Made by a program: the position numbers and the translations under genes. Below are positions 8,706 through 17,476 of a stretch of 64,000 nucleotides of DNA, piece by piece (the first letter of the stretch is position 1; each line of letters starts with the position of its first letter). The DNA lies in contig JAUIJD010000018.1 of the NCBI GenBank assembly GCA_030431475.1, positions 21,835 through 85,834 on the forward strand. Direction: 5' to 3'. The notes beneath the pieces were generated by a model. The model made no database searches. It was not told the origin of the DNA and saw only the letters and a program-made list of their open reading frames with translations. This DNA is from Verrucomicrobiia bacterium. GTDB lineage: Bacteria; Verrucomicrobiota; Verrucomicrobiia; Verrucomicrobiales; Akkermansiaceae.

Positions 8706-9503
8706 ATGAAGGAGATTCTCGCGATTCTTCCCCTGCTGGGCCTCGTTTCCTGTTCTTCCCTGATGGTGCCTGGTGAGGCCCCCGCGGTGGGCGGCGGCGA
8801 GTCGGCCCGGGCCGTGCTGGAAGCGTCCGCCGACGCCACCGGCGACCCGTGGAAGACGTATCGGAAGGTGACGGTCGGCTACGACGGCGAGTGGACCGGG
8901 GTGGTGAAGCGTCTCCAACCGGATCTGGTGGATGCGGCCTTCCGCAAGTCCTCGACCGAGGTCTACGACACCCGACGGGAGACCGTCGATCAGCTCCACA
9001 CCGGCCCCGGGGGCCGGAAGTCGGTGGAGCGGACGCGATCGGATGTGGTGGTCGCCTACAACGGTGAGCGGATCGGCAAGGAGTCCCGCCGCGACGCCTC
9101 GGCGTTGGTGGCCGACGCCTACACCGCTTTTCTTTTCGGCCCCTCGTGGCTGCTGCGGAAAGGGGAATCGCTGGAACGGGTCGGCCCGCAGACCGTCGAG
9201 GGGGAGATCTGCGACGGCGTGCAGGGGAAGCTGCGGCCGGGCTTCGGTTTCTCGGAGGAGGACCGTTTCATCGCGTGGATCGGGCGCGAGAGTCGCCTGC
9301 TGCGGCGGCTGCAGTTCACCATCGACGGTCTGGCCAGCACCCGTGGAGCGGATGTGGACGTCACCTTCCTCGACCACTGGAAAGCAAGCGACGGATCGGT
9401 GTGGCCCGGGCGTTTCGTCGAGTGGGTGCACCGCCCCGTCCACGTCAAGGCGCACGACTGGCGCCTGGAGTCGCTGGAGGTGGATGGACGGACGTTGAGG
9501 TAG
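8706..9503 (+). CDS. Lipoprotein of unknown function
   Basis: A 265-residue probable lipoprotein: MKEILAILPLLGLVSCSS gives a lipobox (LVSC) with the lipidated Cys at 16. The mature part resembles the group of secreted proteins that measure out as beta-rich, lipid-carrier-like folds (SDVVVAYNGERIG, FLFGPSWLLRKGESLE, LLRRLQFTID, VDVTFLDHWKASDGSVWPGRFVE). No catalytic motif is seen. It diverges from miaB (89 bp between starts). Confidence 0.7.
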   Translation: MKEILAILPLLGLVSCSSLMVPGEAPAVGGGESARAVLEASADATGDPWKTYRKVTVGYDGEWTGVVKRLQPDLVDAAFRKSSTEVYDTRRETVDQLHTGPGGRKSVERTRSDVVVAYNGERIGKESRRDASALVADAYTAFLFGPSWLLRKGESLERVGPQTVEGEICDGVQGKLRPGFGFSEEDRFIAWIGRESRLLRRLQFTIDGLASTRGADVDVTFLDHWKASDGSVWPGRFVEWVHRPVHVKAHDWRLESLEVDGRTLR

Positions 9504-9519
9504 CGGGGGGAAGTCCGCG

Positions 9520-9891
9520 TCAGCAGCAGTCGATTCCGGACATGCCGGGGATGGCCACGACCGCCTGCACGGCCCAGAAATAAAAGATGGCGAGGGCGGC
9601 GAGGAGCAGGGCGCCGGTCGCGATCGTGAACCGGCGGGTCGCCCACCACAGGTCCGAACGCTCGGCGACGAGGGTCAGGATGGTCCACGAAAGCGGCATC
9701 GCGAGCAGGCTGAGGCCGAAGTAGCGGACGAACTGGAGGACGGCCACGGAGCTCCGGGGTGCGATCGTCACCTGGTCGAGCATCACCTTGGTCATGGCTC
9801 CGACCAGCAGGGTTCCGCCGAGGATCAGGGCGCAGTGGAGGGTCACCAGCACGCACTGGGCGCGGTGTTCGTAGCGAAATTCCGCGAGCAT
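9520..9891 (-). CDS. Small four-helix membrane protein
   Basis: A 123-residue protein with about four hydrophobic helices (VLVTLHCALILGGTLLVGA, VLQFVRYFGLSLLAMPL, ATGALLLAALAIFYFWAV and others) ending in SGIDCC. No family is recognised. The ATG at 9891 is preferred because upstream extensions run into low-complexity, Arg-rich translation opposite the lepB start. It converges on the lipoprotein gene with 16 bp between stops. Confidence 0.6.
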   Translation of the reverse strand: MLAEFRYEHRAQCVLVTLHCALILGGTLLVGAMTKVMLDQVTIAPRSSVAVLQFVRYFGLSLLAMPLSWTILTLVAERSDLWWATRRFTIATGALLLAALAIFYFWAVQAVVAIPGMSGIDCC

Positions 9892-9994
9892 GGGGGAGGG
9901 GGTAGCATGAATGGTCGGAAATGGCGAGCTCCCGGAAGGTGCCGCCCGACGGCCGGCCCGCGCCACGGGCTTGCATGGTCGGGCCTGTGTGCCG

Positions 9995-11227
9995 ATGCTC
10001 CGCCGCATGTTCGATTTTCTCAGGCCCCGCTGGAAAAAGGAGGCGCGGCATCTGGTCAAGGGCGCGAAGAAATACGTCCACTACAAGCGCGACCTGCTCG
10101 ACGACGGGCGGATCGCGGAGATTGAGTCGCGCCGCGACGACCTCCGCAACTCGCTGAAGAGCGGCGACCGGAAGGCGGTCGAGGAGGCGGGCAAGCAGCT
10201 CCGGGCGACCTGTGAGAAGGCGCTGCCCCGCGCCCCGCAGCAGACGTGGTGGGAGGAAAACGTGGAGGTGATGTTCGTGGCGCTGGTGATCGCGCTGGGC
10301 CTGCGGGCCTACGTCCTGCAGCCGTTCCGGATTCCGACCGGATCGATGCAGCCGACCCTCAACGGCATCGTGATCGTCGACAAGGGCCAGGACTTCAAGG
10401 CGCCGTGGATCGGCAAGCAGGCCTTCGACTGGCTGTGGAGCGGAACGAGCTACAAGAACATCGTCGCCGATCGCGACAAACGGGTGGTGGATATGAAGGA
10501 CGCCTCGTGGTTCCTCTTCACCCGGACCAAGGTGATGTTCGACGACGGCAGCGTGCTGAAGGTGCCGGCGGCGGCGGGGGAGGTTTCGAACCAGTTCCTG
10601 GTCGACTCCAACGGCGACGGACGGCCCGAGGGCCGGAGCTTCCGTGAGGGGGAGCCCATCCTCCGGGGCACGATCACGACCGGGGACCTGGTGCTCGTCG
10701 ACAAGGTGTCGTATCACTTCCGCAAGCCGAACCGGGGCGAGGTCTTCGTCTTCGACACCCGCGGCCTGAATACCTACGGCGAGGCGAGCGGCAAGCTCGG
10801 CGGGCAGTCCGGCGGGTCGCATTATATCAAGCGCCTCTGCGGGGTGCCCGGCGACGAACTCCAGATCGACGAGCCCCAGCTCTACGTGAACGGCCGGATC
10901 GCCGACGAACCGGGCATCGTCCGGGTGATGAAACGGGAGGGCGAGTATGCCGAGTATCCCAGCGGCGAGCCGCGGCCGGGCTATCTGTTGGCGGATGCGC
11001 GCCAACGCTCGAAGTACCCCCGCGGTCCGTTGTTCGAGGCGGACGATGTGTTTGAGCTGAAGGACCCCGAGCGGGTGGGCATGCGCGAGTATGCGGCGCT
11101 GGGCGACAACACCGCGAACTCGCTCGACTCCCGCTACTGGGGGGCGGTCCACGAGTTCAATCTCTCGGGTCCCGGCTGGTTCTCGCTGTGGCCGTTCGGG
11201 TCGGGCCACTGGGGCTTCATCAAGTGA
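9995..11227 (+). CDS. lepB: Signal peptidase I
   Basis: A 410-residue leader peptidase that removes signal peptides on the periplasmic side. An N-terminal basic, helical region (about 1-85) precedes a membrane segment (VEVMFVALVIALGLRAYVLQ). The catalytic Ser is in IPTGSMQPTL and the general-base Lys in HYIKRLCGVPGDEL; GDNTANSLDSRYWG is the conserved box E. It is longer than E. coli LepB (324 aa) because of an insert after the Ser motif (about 130-225). Starts at 9995 and 10007 are both possible. It is followed 9 bp later by the prenyl synthase gene. Confidence 0.93.
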   Translation: MLRRMFDFLRPRWKKEARHLVKGAKKYVHYKRDLLDDGRIAEIESRRDDLRNSLKSGDRKAVEEAGKQLRATCEKALPRAPQQTWWEENVEVMFVALVIALGLRAYVLQPFRIPTGSMQPTLNGIVIVDKGQDFKAPWIGKQAFDWLWSGTSYKNIVADRDKRVVDMKDASWFLFTRTKVMFDDGSVLKVPAAAGEVSNQFLVDSNGDGRPEGRSFREGEPILRGTITTGDLVLVDKVSYHFRKPNRGEVFVFDTRGLNTYGEASGKLGGQSGGSHYIKRLCGVPGDELQIDEPQLYVNGRIADEPGIVRVMKREGEYAEYPSGEPRPGYLLADARQRSKYPRGPLFEADDVFELKDPERVGMREYAALGDNTANSLDSRYWGAVHEFNLSGPGWFSLWPFGSGHWGFIK

Positions 11228-11236
11228 GGCCTGCCG

Positions 11237-12076
11237 ATGACCGACGCTGCGAAGATCACCCTGCGGGCGCGGTCGAACCTTGCGTTCGCCCTGCCCATCC
11301 TGCCGAAGGACCGTCGCGACGACGCGGTGATTTTCTACGCCTTCTGCCGCGTGGTCGATGATCTCGCGGACGACCTGACCCGCCCGCTCGAGGAGCGCGA
11401 GGAAGGCTTGTTGGCGTGGGAATCGGGGCTGCGTGACGGCTTCGAGGATCCCGATCCCCTGCAGCGGGACGTGATGGGTCTGATCGAGCGGCGGGACATT
11501 CCGGTGGGTTTGATGGTCGCGGTGGTCGATGGCTGCCTGATGGATCTGCGCCCGCAGCGTTTCGGCACCTGGGACGACCTTTCCGAGTATACCTGGAAGG
11601 TGGCGTGCGCGGTCGGCCTGGTGGCGATGAGGATTTTCGGCGCGAGGGATCCCGCCACCGAGCGCTACGCGGTGGCACTGGGCCACGCCCTGCAGCTGAC
11701 CAACATCATCCGCGACGTGGACGAGGACCTGGCCAATGGAGGGAGAATCTATCTCCCCCTGGCGGACCTGCACCGGTTCCAGTACACCGAGCGCGATCTG
11801 ATCGGACGCGTTCACGACGGACGGTTCCTCGCGCTGATGAACTACGAGTGCGAGCGGGCGGAGATGTTCTACGCCGAGGCGCGCAACATGCTGCCGCAAG
11901 GGGACCGGCGGGCGATGCTCGCGGCCGAGGTGATGCGCGGGATTTACCGGCGCCTGCTCGACAAGATGAAGGCGGACCAGTTCCAGGTGTTCGGGAAGCG
12001 CTACAGTCTGTCGAAGGCGGCGAAGGCCTTTGTTTTTGGAAAGCACCTGTTGAAAGCGCGCATGAGGGGTGAATAG
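11237..12076 (+). CDS. Squalene/phytoene synthase family protein (HpnC/HpnD-like)
   Basis: A 279-residue trans-isoprenyl diphosphate synthase that joins two prenyl diphosphates head to head. Both Asp-rich Mg-diphosphate motifs are present: VVDDLADD (about 39-46) and NIIRDVDEDLANG (about 155-167), with the family boxes YAFCR and GRIYLP. In bacteria without phytoene products, members of this size act as presqualene diphosphate synthase (HpnD) or HpnC in hopanoid synthesis. No hpnE or squalene-hopene cyclase is in the window, so squalene and carotenoid roles cannot be separated. Probably cotranscribed with lepB. Confidence 0.9.
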   Translation: MTDAAKITLRARSNLAFALPILPKDRRDDAVIFYAFCRVVDDLADDLTRPLEEREEGLLAWESGLRDGFEDPDPLQRDVMGLIERRDIPVGLMVAVVDGCLMDLRPQRFGTWDDLSEYTWKVACAVGLVAMRIFGARDPATERYAVALGHALQLTNIIRDVDEDLANGGRIYLPLADLHRFQYTERDLIGRVHDGRFLALMNYECERAEMFYAEARNMLPQGDRRAMLAAEVMRGIYRRLLDKMKADQFQVFGKRYSLSKAAKAFVFGKHLLKARMRGE

Positions 12077-12101
12077 TTTCCGCCAACAACCGTTTCACTC
12101 C

Positions 12102-12542
12102 ATGATGAAGAAAATCGGAATTGGGATGCTTTCGCTTGCCGTGCTCGGCTCCGTCTCCTGCACCTCCTACCAGCAGCAGGGCGCGCTGATCGGGGGCCTG
12201 GCGGGGGCCGGACTGGGTGCCGCCTTCGGCGATGATCACCAGGATGTGGTCGCGGGGGCGGCCGTGGGGGCCGGGCTCGGCGCTGCCGGAGCCGCGGTGC
12301 ATGAAAACTCGGTGCGCCAGCGGAACTACGGACGCTACGGCATCCCGCCCGAGCAGCAGGGCCAGCCGCGGTCACAAGCCCCGGCCCCGCGAGCGGAAGA
12401 CTACCCGACCGCGCAGCGGACGACCGTGCCCGGCGAGGTGCTGAGTCCCTATCCTCCCCACAACCGGATCGACGTCTCCGGCTACCGCAGCGGCCAGATG
12501 GTGAAGGATCCCAAGACCGGCGAGATCTTCCGGGTTCCCTGA
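12102..12542 (+). CDS. Glycine-zipper lipoprotein
   Basis: A 146-residue lipoprotein: signal peptide with lipobox (LGSVSC, Cys about 20), then two glycine-zipper segments (GALIGGLAGAGLGAAFGD and VVAGAAVGAGLGAAGAAVHE, about 27-66) as in the 2TM glycine-zipper (YMGG/OmpA-linker) families, and a Pro/Gln-rich C-terminus ending KDPKTGEIFRVP. The ATG at 12102 (MMKKIG) gives a proper signal peptide. A structural outer-envelope role is likely but unproven. Confidence 0.72.
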   Translation: MMKKIGIGMLSLAVLGSVSCTSYQQQGALIGGLAGAGLGAAFGDDHQDVVAGAAVGAGLGAAGAAVHENSVRQRNYGRYGIPPEQQGQPRSQAPAPRAEDYPTAQRTTVPGEVLSPYPPHNRIDVSGYRSGQMVKDPKTGEIFRVP

Positions 12543-12595
12543 GGCACGGCGTTTGAAGCTTGGAGCTCCGAGCCGGTGAGGCCTAGGCTCCGCGC

Positions 12596-13381
12596 ATGTC
12601 CACGACGCGTCCCGATGGCCGGCCGGCCGATCAGCTCCGCCCCGTTTCCTTCGCGCCAGGTGTGGCGCCTCATGCCGATGGTTCGGTGCTGGTTTCCTTC
12701 GGAAACACCAAGGTGATCTGCGCGGCGACGGTGCAGGAGGATGTGCCGCGCTGGATGAAGCAGCAGAAGGTCGTGGGTGGATGGCTGACCGCCGAGTATT
12801 CGATGCTCCCGTATTCGACCCATGAGCGGAAGTCGCGCGACATCTCGCGCGGCAAGCTCGACGGACGGTCGTCGGAGATCCAGCGCCTGATCGGTCGCTC
12901 GCTGCGGGCGGTCACCGACCTCTCGAAGCTCGGCCAGCGGACCATCTGGGTGGACTGTGACGTGCTCCAGGCCGACGGCGGTACGCGTACCGCCTCGATC
13001 ACCGGCGGCTGCGTCGCGCTGGCGATCGCGCTCAATCGGTTGATGGGTGCGGGCAAGCTGAAGGACTTCCCGCTGAAGCAACTGGTGTCGGCGATTTCGA
13101 CCGGCGTGTACGAGGGGGAGCCGGTGCTCGACCTCAACTACCCCGAGGACAAGGCGGCGTCGGTGGACTTCAACGTGGTGATGACCGAGCGCGGCGAGTT
13201 CGTCGAGGTGCAGGGCAGCGGCGAGGAGGCCGTCTTCACCGGTGACGAGATGGCGAAGATGCTGGACCTCGCGAAGAAGGGGTCGGACGAGCTCGTGACC
13301 CTGCAGAAGGCCGCGATCCTCGAGGCCGACCGACCGGAAGGGCCGGCCCTGGCCGACCTGGCCTCGGCGTTTTCGAAGTAG
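12596..13381 (+). CDS. rph: Ribonuclease PH
   Basis: A 261-residue phosphorolytic 3'-5' exoribonuclease that trims tRNA 3' ends and helps degrade rRNA. Conserved RNase PH sequence runs throughout: GSVLVSFGNTKVICAATV, GWLTAEYSMLPYSTHER, SEIQRLIGRSLRA, GQRTIWVDCDVLQADGGTR and DLNYPEDKAASVDFNVVMT. Length is slightly above the usual 238-245 because of the tail. It converges on serS with a perfect hairpin between. Confidence 0.95.
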   Translation: MSTTRPDGRPADQLRPVSFAPGVAPHADGSVLVSFGNTKVICAATVQEDVPRWMKQQKVVGGWLTAEYSMLPYSTHERKSRDISRGKLDGRSSEIQRLIGRSLRAVTDLSKLGQRTIWVDCDVLQADGGTRTASITGGCVALAIALNRLMGAGKLKDFPLKQLVSAISTGVYEGEPVLDLNYPEDKAASVDFNVVMTERGEFVEVQGSGEEAVFTGDEMAKMLDLAKKGSDELVTLQKAAILEADRPEGPALADLASAFSK

Positions 13382-13384
13382 CGA

Positions 13385-13451
13385 GGAGCGCCGATTATGA
13401 AATCGGCATTGAGCCGGACCGGTGGGGTGCCGATTTCATAATCGGCGCTCC
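13385..13451. repeat. Extragenic palindrome, family B, copy 2 (possible bidirectional terminator)
   Basis: Perfect 24-bp arms at 13385-13408 and 13428-13451 around a 19-nt loop, between the stops of the convergent genes rph and serS. The arm sequence is that of the element at 4829-4955. Its position suits a transcription stop for both genes, but there is no T-run. Confidence 0.85.
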
Positions 13452-13456
13452 TCACG

Positions 13457-14740
13457 CTAACGGATCTCCGAACCTCCGAAGTACGGCACCAGGGCCTCCG
13501 GCAGCTGGATCGAGCCGTCGGGCTGCTGGCACTGCTCGAGGATGGCGACGTAGAGCCGCGGCAGGGCGGTGCCCGAGCCGTTGAGGGTGTGGCAGAAGCG
13601 GTTCTTGCCGTCGGCATCCTTGAAACGGAGCTTCATGCGCCGGGCCTGGTAGTCGGTGAAGCACGAGCAGCTCGAGACCTCGAGGTATTTCCCCTGGCCG
13701 GGCGCCCAGACCTCGATGTCGTAGGTCTTGGCCGCCGAGAATCCGAGGTCACCGGTGCACAGCTCGATGGTGCGGTAGTGGAGGCCGAGCTTCTGCAGCG
13801 CCGCCTCGGCGTGGCCGGTGAGTTCCTCGAGCACCTCGAAGGAGGTGTCGGGGTGCACCACCTGGACCAGCTCGACCTTGTCGAACTGGTGCATGCGGAT
13901 GATGCCGCGGTTGTCGCGCCCGGCGCTGCCGGCTTCGCGGCGGAAGCAGGGGGTGTGGGCGCAGAGCTTCTTCGGCAGGTCGGCCTCGGCGAGCAGGGTG
14001 TCGCGGTAGAGGTTGGTGACCGGGACCTCGGCCGTGGGCGCGAGGAACATCTGGTTGATGCCCTCCTCACTACGGTCGGTGCCGTACATGTCGTCCTCGA
14101 ACTTGGGCAGCTGGCCGGTGCCTTCCATGCACTCGCGGCGGACGATGTGGGGCACGTTGACCTCCTCGTAGCCGTGCTCGCCCGACTGGAGGTCGAGCAG
14201 GTAGGAGATGAGCGCGCGCTCGAGCCGGGCGCCGGCGCCGCGGTAGACGGCGAAGCCCGAACCGGCGATGCGGGTGGCATCGTCGATGGAGATCAGGCCC
14301 AGCGCCTCGGCGAGGTCGAGATGGTCCTTCGGGGCTTCGATCCCCGGCTTTTCACCCCACTCGCGGACGACGGGGTTCGCGGTTTCGTCGGCGCCGACCG
14401 GGCAGGCCTCGTGCGGCAGGTTGGGGAGGTTGAGGAGCAGGTCGGTCTGGCGGGTGCCCGCCTGCTCGGATTCCGCCTCGAGGGCCTCGATCTTCTCCTT
14501 GAGCCCGCGCACCTCGCCCTCGACTGCGGAGCTGTCCTCGCCCTTGGCCTTGAGCATGCCGATCTGCTTGGAGATCTGCTTGCGCTGGGAAAGCAGCGCC
14601 TGCTTGTCGGTCTCGGCCCGGCGACGGGTTTCGTCGCAGGCGAGGACCTCGTCGATGAGCTGCCAGAGGTCGCCGCCGCGGGCCTTGAGGCGCTCGCGGG
14701 CGGCGTCGGGGTTGTCGCGGATCTCGCGGATGTCGAGCAT
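13457..14740 (-). CDS. serS: Seryl-tRNA synthetase
   Basis: A 427-residue class II aminoacyl-tRNA synthetase that charges tRNA-Ser. An N-terminal coiled-coil arm (about 30-100; RRRAETDKQALLSQRKQISK) binds the long variable arm of the tRNA. The catalytic domain shows the class II motif 2 region (CFRREAGSAGRDNRGIIRMH, about 262-281) and the seryl-specific stretch FELVELVQ-like (QFDKVELVQV). Motif 3 lies near NGSGTALPRLYVAILE. Length is normal (about 425-430). Confidence 0.96.
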   Translation of the reverse strand: MLDIREIRDNPDAARERLKARGGDLWQLIDEVLACDETRRRAETDKQALLSQRKQISKQIGMLKAKGEDSSAVEGEVRGLKEKIEALEAESEQAGTRQTDLLLNLPNLPHEACPVGADETANPVVREWGEKPGIEAPKDHLDLAEALGLISIDDATRIAGSGFAVYRGAGARLERALISYLLDLQSGEHGYEEVNVPHIVRRECMEGTGQLPKFEDDMYGTDRSEEGINQMFLAPTAEVPVTNLYRDTLLAEADLPKKLCAHTPCFRREAGSAGRDNRGIIRMHQFDKVELVQVVHPDTSFEVLEELTGHAEAALQKLGLHYRTIELCTGDLGFSAAKTYDIEVWAPGQGKYLEVSSCSCFTDYQARRMKLRFKDADGKNRFCHTLNGSGTALPRLYVAILEQCQQPDGSIQLPEALVPYFGGSEIR

Positions 14741-14826
14741 GGCGGCGCGTGCTTAGACGATCCGTCGGCGGACGTCCAATCCCGATCGATCCCATGGTGG
14801 GGCCCGCGGGCGGGCGGGGCGGAGGC

Positions 14827-17409
14827 CTACTCGGCCTCGCCCTTGATCTTCGCGCGCTCGCGCATGTGGTTGATGGCCTTCTCGGCCTGGTCGATCACGC
14901 GGTCGCTCTCGGCCTCGTCGGCGAAGTATTCGACGACCGAGAGGGCCCAGTCGGCGGTTTCGCTCTTGGCGAGGCCGGAGATGATGCTGAATTGCTCGCG
15001 CTCGGTCTTGGCGTTGCGGGCGAGCATCTTCCAGTAGTCCTCGCTGTCGAGGTCGTCCCGCTTGGCGGCGCGGTCCTTGTCCATGAGGAAGGCGTAGGCG
15101 GCGTCGAAGGTCTTGCGGCGCAGGGTGTCGTCGGTCTGCTCCTCGAGGAAGGCGATGAGATCCTCGAAGAGGGAATCGTCCGGCCAGGCCTGGATGGCCT
15201 GGAGTGCCGCGAGGGTGTCGAGGTTGTCATCCCCCTCGAGGGCGGCGGTCACCTTCTCCATCGCGAGATCGCCCCCGGCGTGTCCGAGCAGTCGGATGAG
15301 GGCGCGACGCACGTCGTCGTCGGTCGCGCTTTCGGCCGCGGTGACGAGGGTGGAGGCGTAGTTCTGGCGGTTCTCGGTTTTATCCAGCACGGCGGCGGTG
15401 GCCTTCTCGGCGGCGCTGCGGATGGACGAGGAGGAGGTGAACTGGATGACCTCGAGGAACTCGTCGAGCTCCGACTCCCCGCCGATTTCGGTGACGGCGG
15501 TCAGGGCGGCGGCGGCGGCCCGGTCGTTTTCCGTCTCACGGGCGAATTTGAGGAGGATGGGAACGGTGGACGCGCTCGCGCGGCGGCGCAGCACGCGCTC
15601 GAGCAGCGAGATGCGGATGTCGTCGGGAAGAAGCTCCGTGGTCGCGAACTCGGCGATGCGGGTATCGACGTCGGTCGATCCCGTCGCCTTGGCGATGGCG
15701 AGCGCCTTGTAGACGGTTTCCCGGGAGCGGTTGCTGCCGGCGCGGACGGAATTCAGCAGGATGTCGAGGTCGCCGGCGCTGACCGGGAGCTCCTCGGTGG
15801 CCGGGTCGGCGGCGATGGCGACGAGCTCGTTGTAGCGCTCGTTCACCTTGTTCTTGCTCATGGTGTTGAGGATCACCATGCCGAGAATCACGACGACGAC
15901 CGCCAGCACGATGGCGATGGCGATCTTGGCGCCACCGGAGAGGCCTTTCTTGGTGCTGACCGGGGCGTTGCCGATGGTGGTCTGGCCGACCTGTCCCTGG
16001 GCTGCGGTTCCCGGGCTGCCGGAAGGGGTGGGGGAGGCGGAGGGAACGGGCTGCGCGACCGCTGCCGGCTGGGGTCCGGTCGCGGGCTGGGCGGCACCTC
16101 CGGCGAGCAGGACGGGCTTGGGGCCCGTGGATGGCTGGGCGGCGGTCGCCGGCTGGGCGGGCTGGACGACCGGTGTTGCCTGAGCCGTTTGAGCGGGCTG
16201 CACCGGTGCGGCGGGAGGCGGCGCGTCCGGCGAGGCTTCCGCGGCGGAGGCATCGGCCTGCTGGGAAGTGGTGTGGATGCTCGGAGGAGCTCCGGCGGGC
16301 GGGCTCAAGGGCTGGGGTGCGGTCTGCGTCACCGGTGGGGCGGGGACCGGGCCCGTCTGGGCCTCGGGGGCGGGCTGGGCCGAGGTCACGGGTTGGACCG
16401 GCTGGGCCGGAGCCGCGGGGGTGACCGGTTGGACCGGGGCCGGGGTGGGAGTCGCGGGAGCGGCTGGCTGGGGCTGGGGGGTCTCGGCCTCCGGGGTGGC
16501 GCCGGGGATGATCAGCCGGGGGCGCTTGGGTGCTTGCTCGGACGGAGTTTCGGATGGGCCGTTGCTCATGGATTCAGTGACGGGGACGTCGAGTTCGATG
16601 AAGTTGCGAAGTGCCTCGCGGGCGTTTTCGGGGCGCTCGGCCGGGGTTCGGTTCACGTGCCACATCACCCAGTCGGCGACCCATTGTGGGATGTCCGGTC
16701 GCAATTCGGCAAGGGGAACGACACGATGTTCCAGATGTGACGCCATGACCTGCGGTCCGGTGTCACCGCTGAAGGGAGTCTGACCCGTCAGCGCGAAGTA
16801 GTAGACGCACCCGATGGCATACATGTCGGTGCGGGTGTCGAGGGCCGCCCGCTCGAACTGCTCGGGTGCCATGTAGAAGATGGAACCGTAGACCGAGTCG
16901 TTGTGGTCGAGGGTCTGGCTGCTGGGTTTCGGGGAGAACTTGGCGAGCCCGAAGTCGACGATCTTGGCCTGGAACTTCCCCGAGGGGAGCCAGTTGATCA
17001 TCACGTTGGACGGCTTGAGGTCGCGGTGGAGGAGACCGAGGTCCTGGGCGGCGATGAGGCCCTCCATGATCTGCTGGACGAGCTCGCGGAAGTCCTGCCA
17101 GGTGAGCGGCGCCTTTTCGACCAGCTCGTCGAGCGTGTTGCCCTTGAGCAGCTCCATCACGACGAAGGGTCCGTCATCGTCGGTGCCGACATCGTAGATG
17201 GTGACGATGTGCGGGTGCTGCAGGGCGGCGAGGGCGCCGGTCTCCTGCTCCATCTGGCGGGAGGCCTCCTCGGTCTGGCCGTCGTCCCCGGCGATGATGC
17301 GCTTGATCGCGACCTCGCGTTTCAAGCTGCGATCGTACGCGCGATAGACCGTGCCCAGCCCCCCCTTCCCGAGGGTGCTCCGGATCTCGTAGCGTTCCTC
17401 CATTTCCAT
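14827..17409 (-). CDS. Membrane serine/threonine protein kinase with C-terminal HEAT-like repeats
   Basis: An 860-residue Hanks-type kinase. The kinase domain is at about 8-275: glycine loop GKGGLG (14-19), VAIK Lys about 36, HRDLKPSNV from 128 and DFGLAKF from 152, so all catalytic residues are present. A long Pro/Ala/Gln-rich linker follows (about 300-490), then one membrane helix (IAIAIVLAVVVVILGMVIL, about 495-518), and a C-terminal alpha-solenoid of HEAT-like repeats (EKVTAALEGDDNLDTLAALQ and similar). The topology puts the kinase in the cytosol and the solenoid in the periplasm, the reverse of a PASTA sensor but the same logic. ATG 17409 or 17403 start the kinase domain cleanly. Confidence 0.9.
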   Translation of the reverse strand: MEMEERYEIRSTLGKGGLGTVYRAYDRSLKREVAIKRIIAGDDGQTEEASRQMEQETGALAALQHPHIVTIYDVGTDDDGPFVVMELLKGNTLDELVEKAPLTWQDFRELVQQIMEGLIAAQDLGLLHRDLKPSNVMINWLPSGKFQAKIVDFGLAKFSPKPSSQTLDHNDSVYGSIFYMAPEQFERAALDTRTDMYAIGCVYYFALTGQTPFSGDTGPQVMASHLEHRVVPLAELRPDIPQWVADWVMWHVNRTPAERPENAREALRNFIELDVPVTESMSNGPSETPSEQAPKRPRLIIPGATPEAETPQPQPAAPATPTPAPVQPVTPAAPAQPVQPVTSAQPAPEAQTGPVPAPPVTQTAPQPLSPPAGAPPSIHTTSQQADASAAEASPDAPPPAAPVQPAQTAQATPVVQPAQPATAAQPSTGPKPVLLAGGAAQPATGPQPAAVAQPVPSASPTPSGSPGTAAQGQVGQTTIGNAPVSTKKGLSGGAKIAIAIVLAVVVVILGMVILNTMSKNKVNERYNELVAIAADPATEELPVSAGDLDILLNSVRAGSNRSRETVYKALAIAKATGSTDVDTRIAEFATTELLPDDIRISLLERVLRRRASASTVPILLKFARETENDRAAAAALTAVTEIGGESELDEFLEVIQFTSSSSIRSAAEKATAAVLDKTENRQNYASTLVTAAESATDDDVRRALIRLLGHAGGDLAMEKVTAALEGDDNLDTLAALQAIQAWPDDSLFEDLIAFLEEQTDDTLRRKTFDAAYAFLMDKDRAAKRDDLDSEDYWKMLARNAKTEREQFSIISGLAKSETADWALSVVEYFADEAESDRVIDQAEKAINHMRERAKIKGEAE

Positions 17410-17476
17410 CGCCAAGCGGCTATTACAACTGAGGCCGCTCCCGGCCGGGTGCAATGAAGAAACGAGCGCCGGTGTG

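Noticed and set aside
14827..17409. PASTA-type or two-component sensor kinase
   Set aside because: The C-terminal part is a HEAT-like solenoid, and the catalytic domain is Hanks-type with HRD and DFG.
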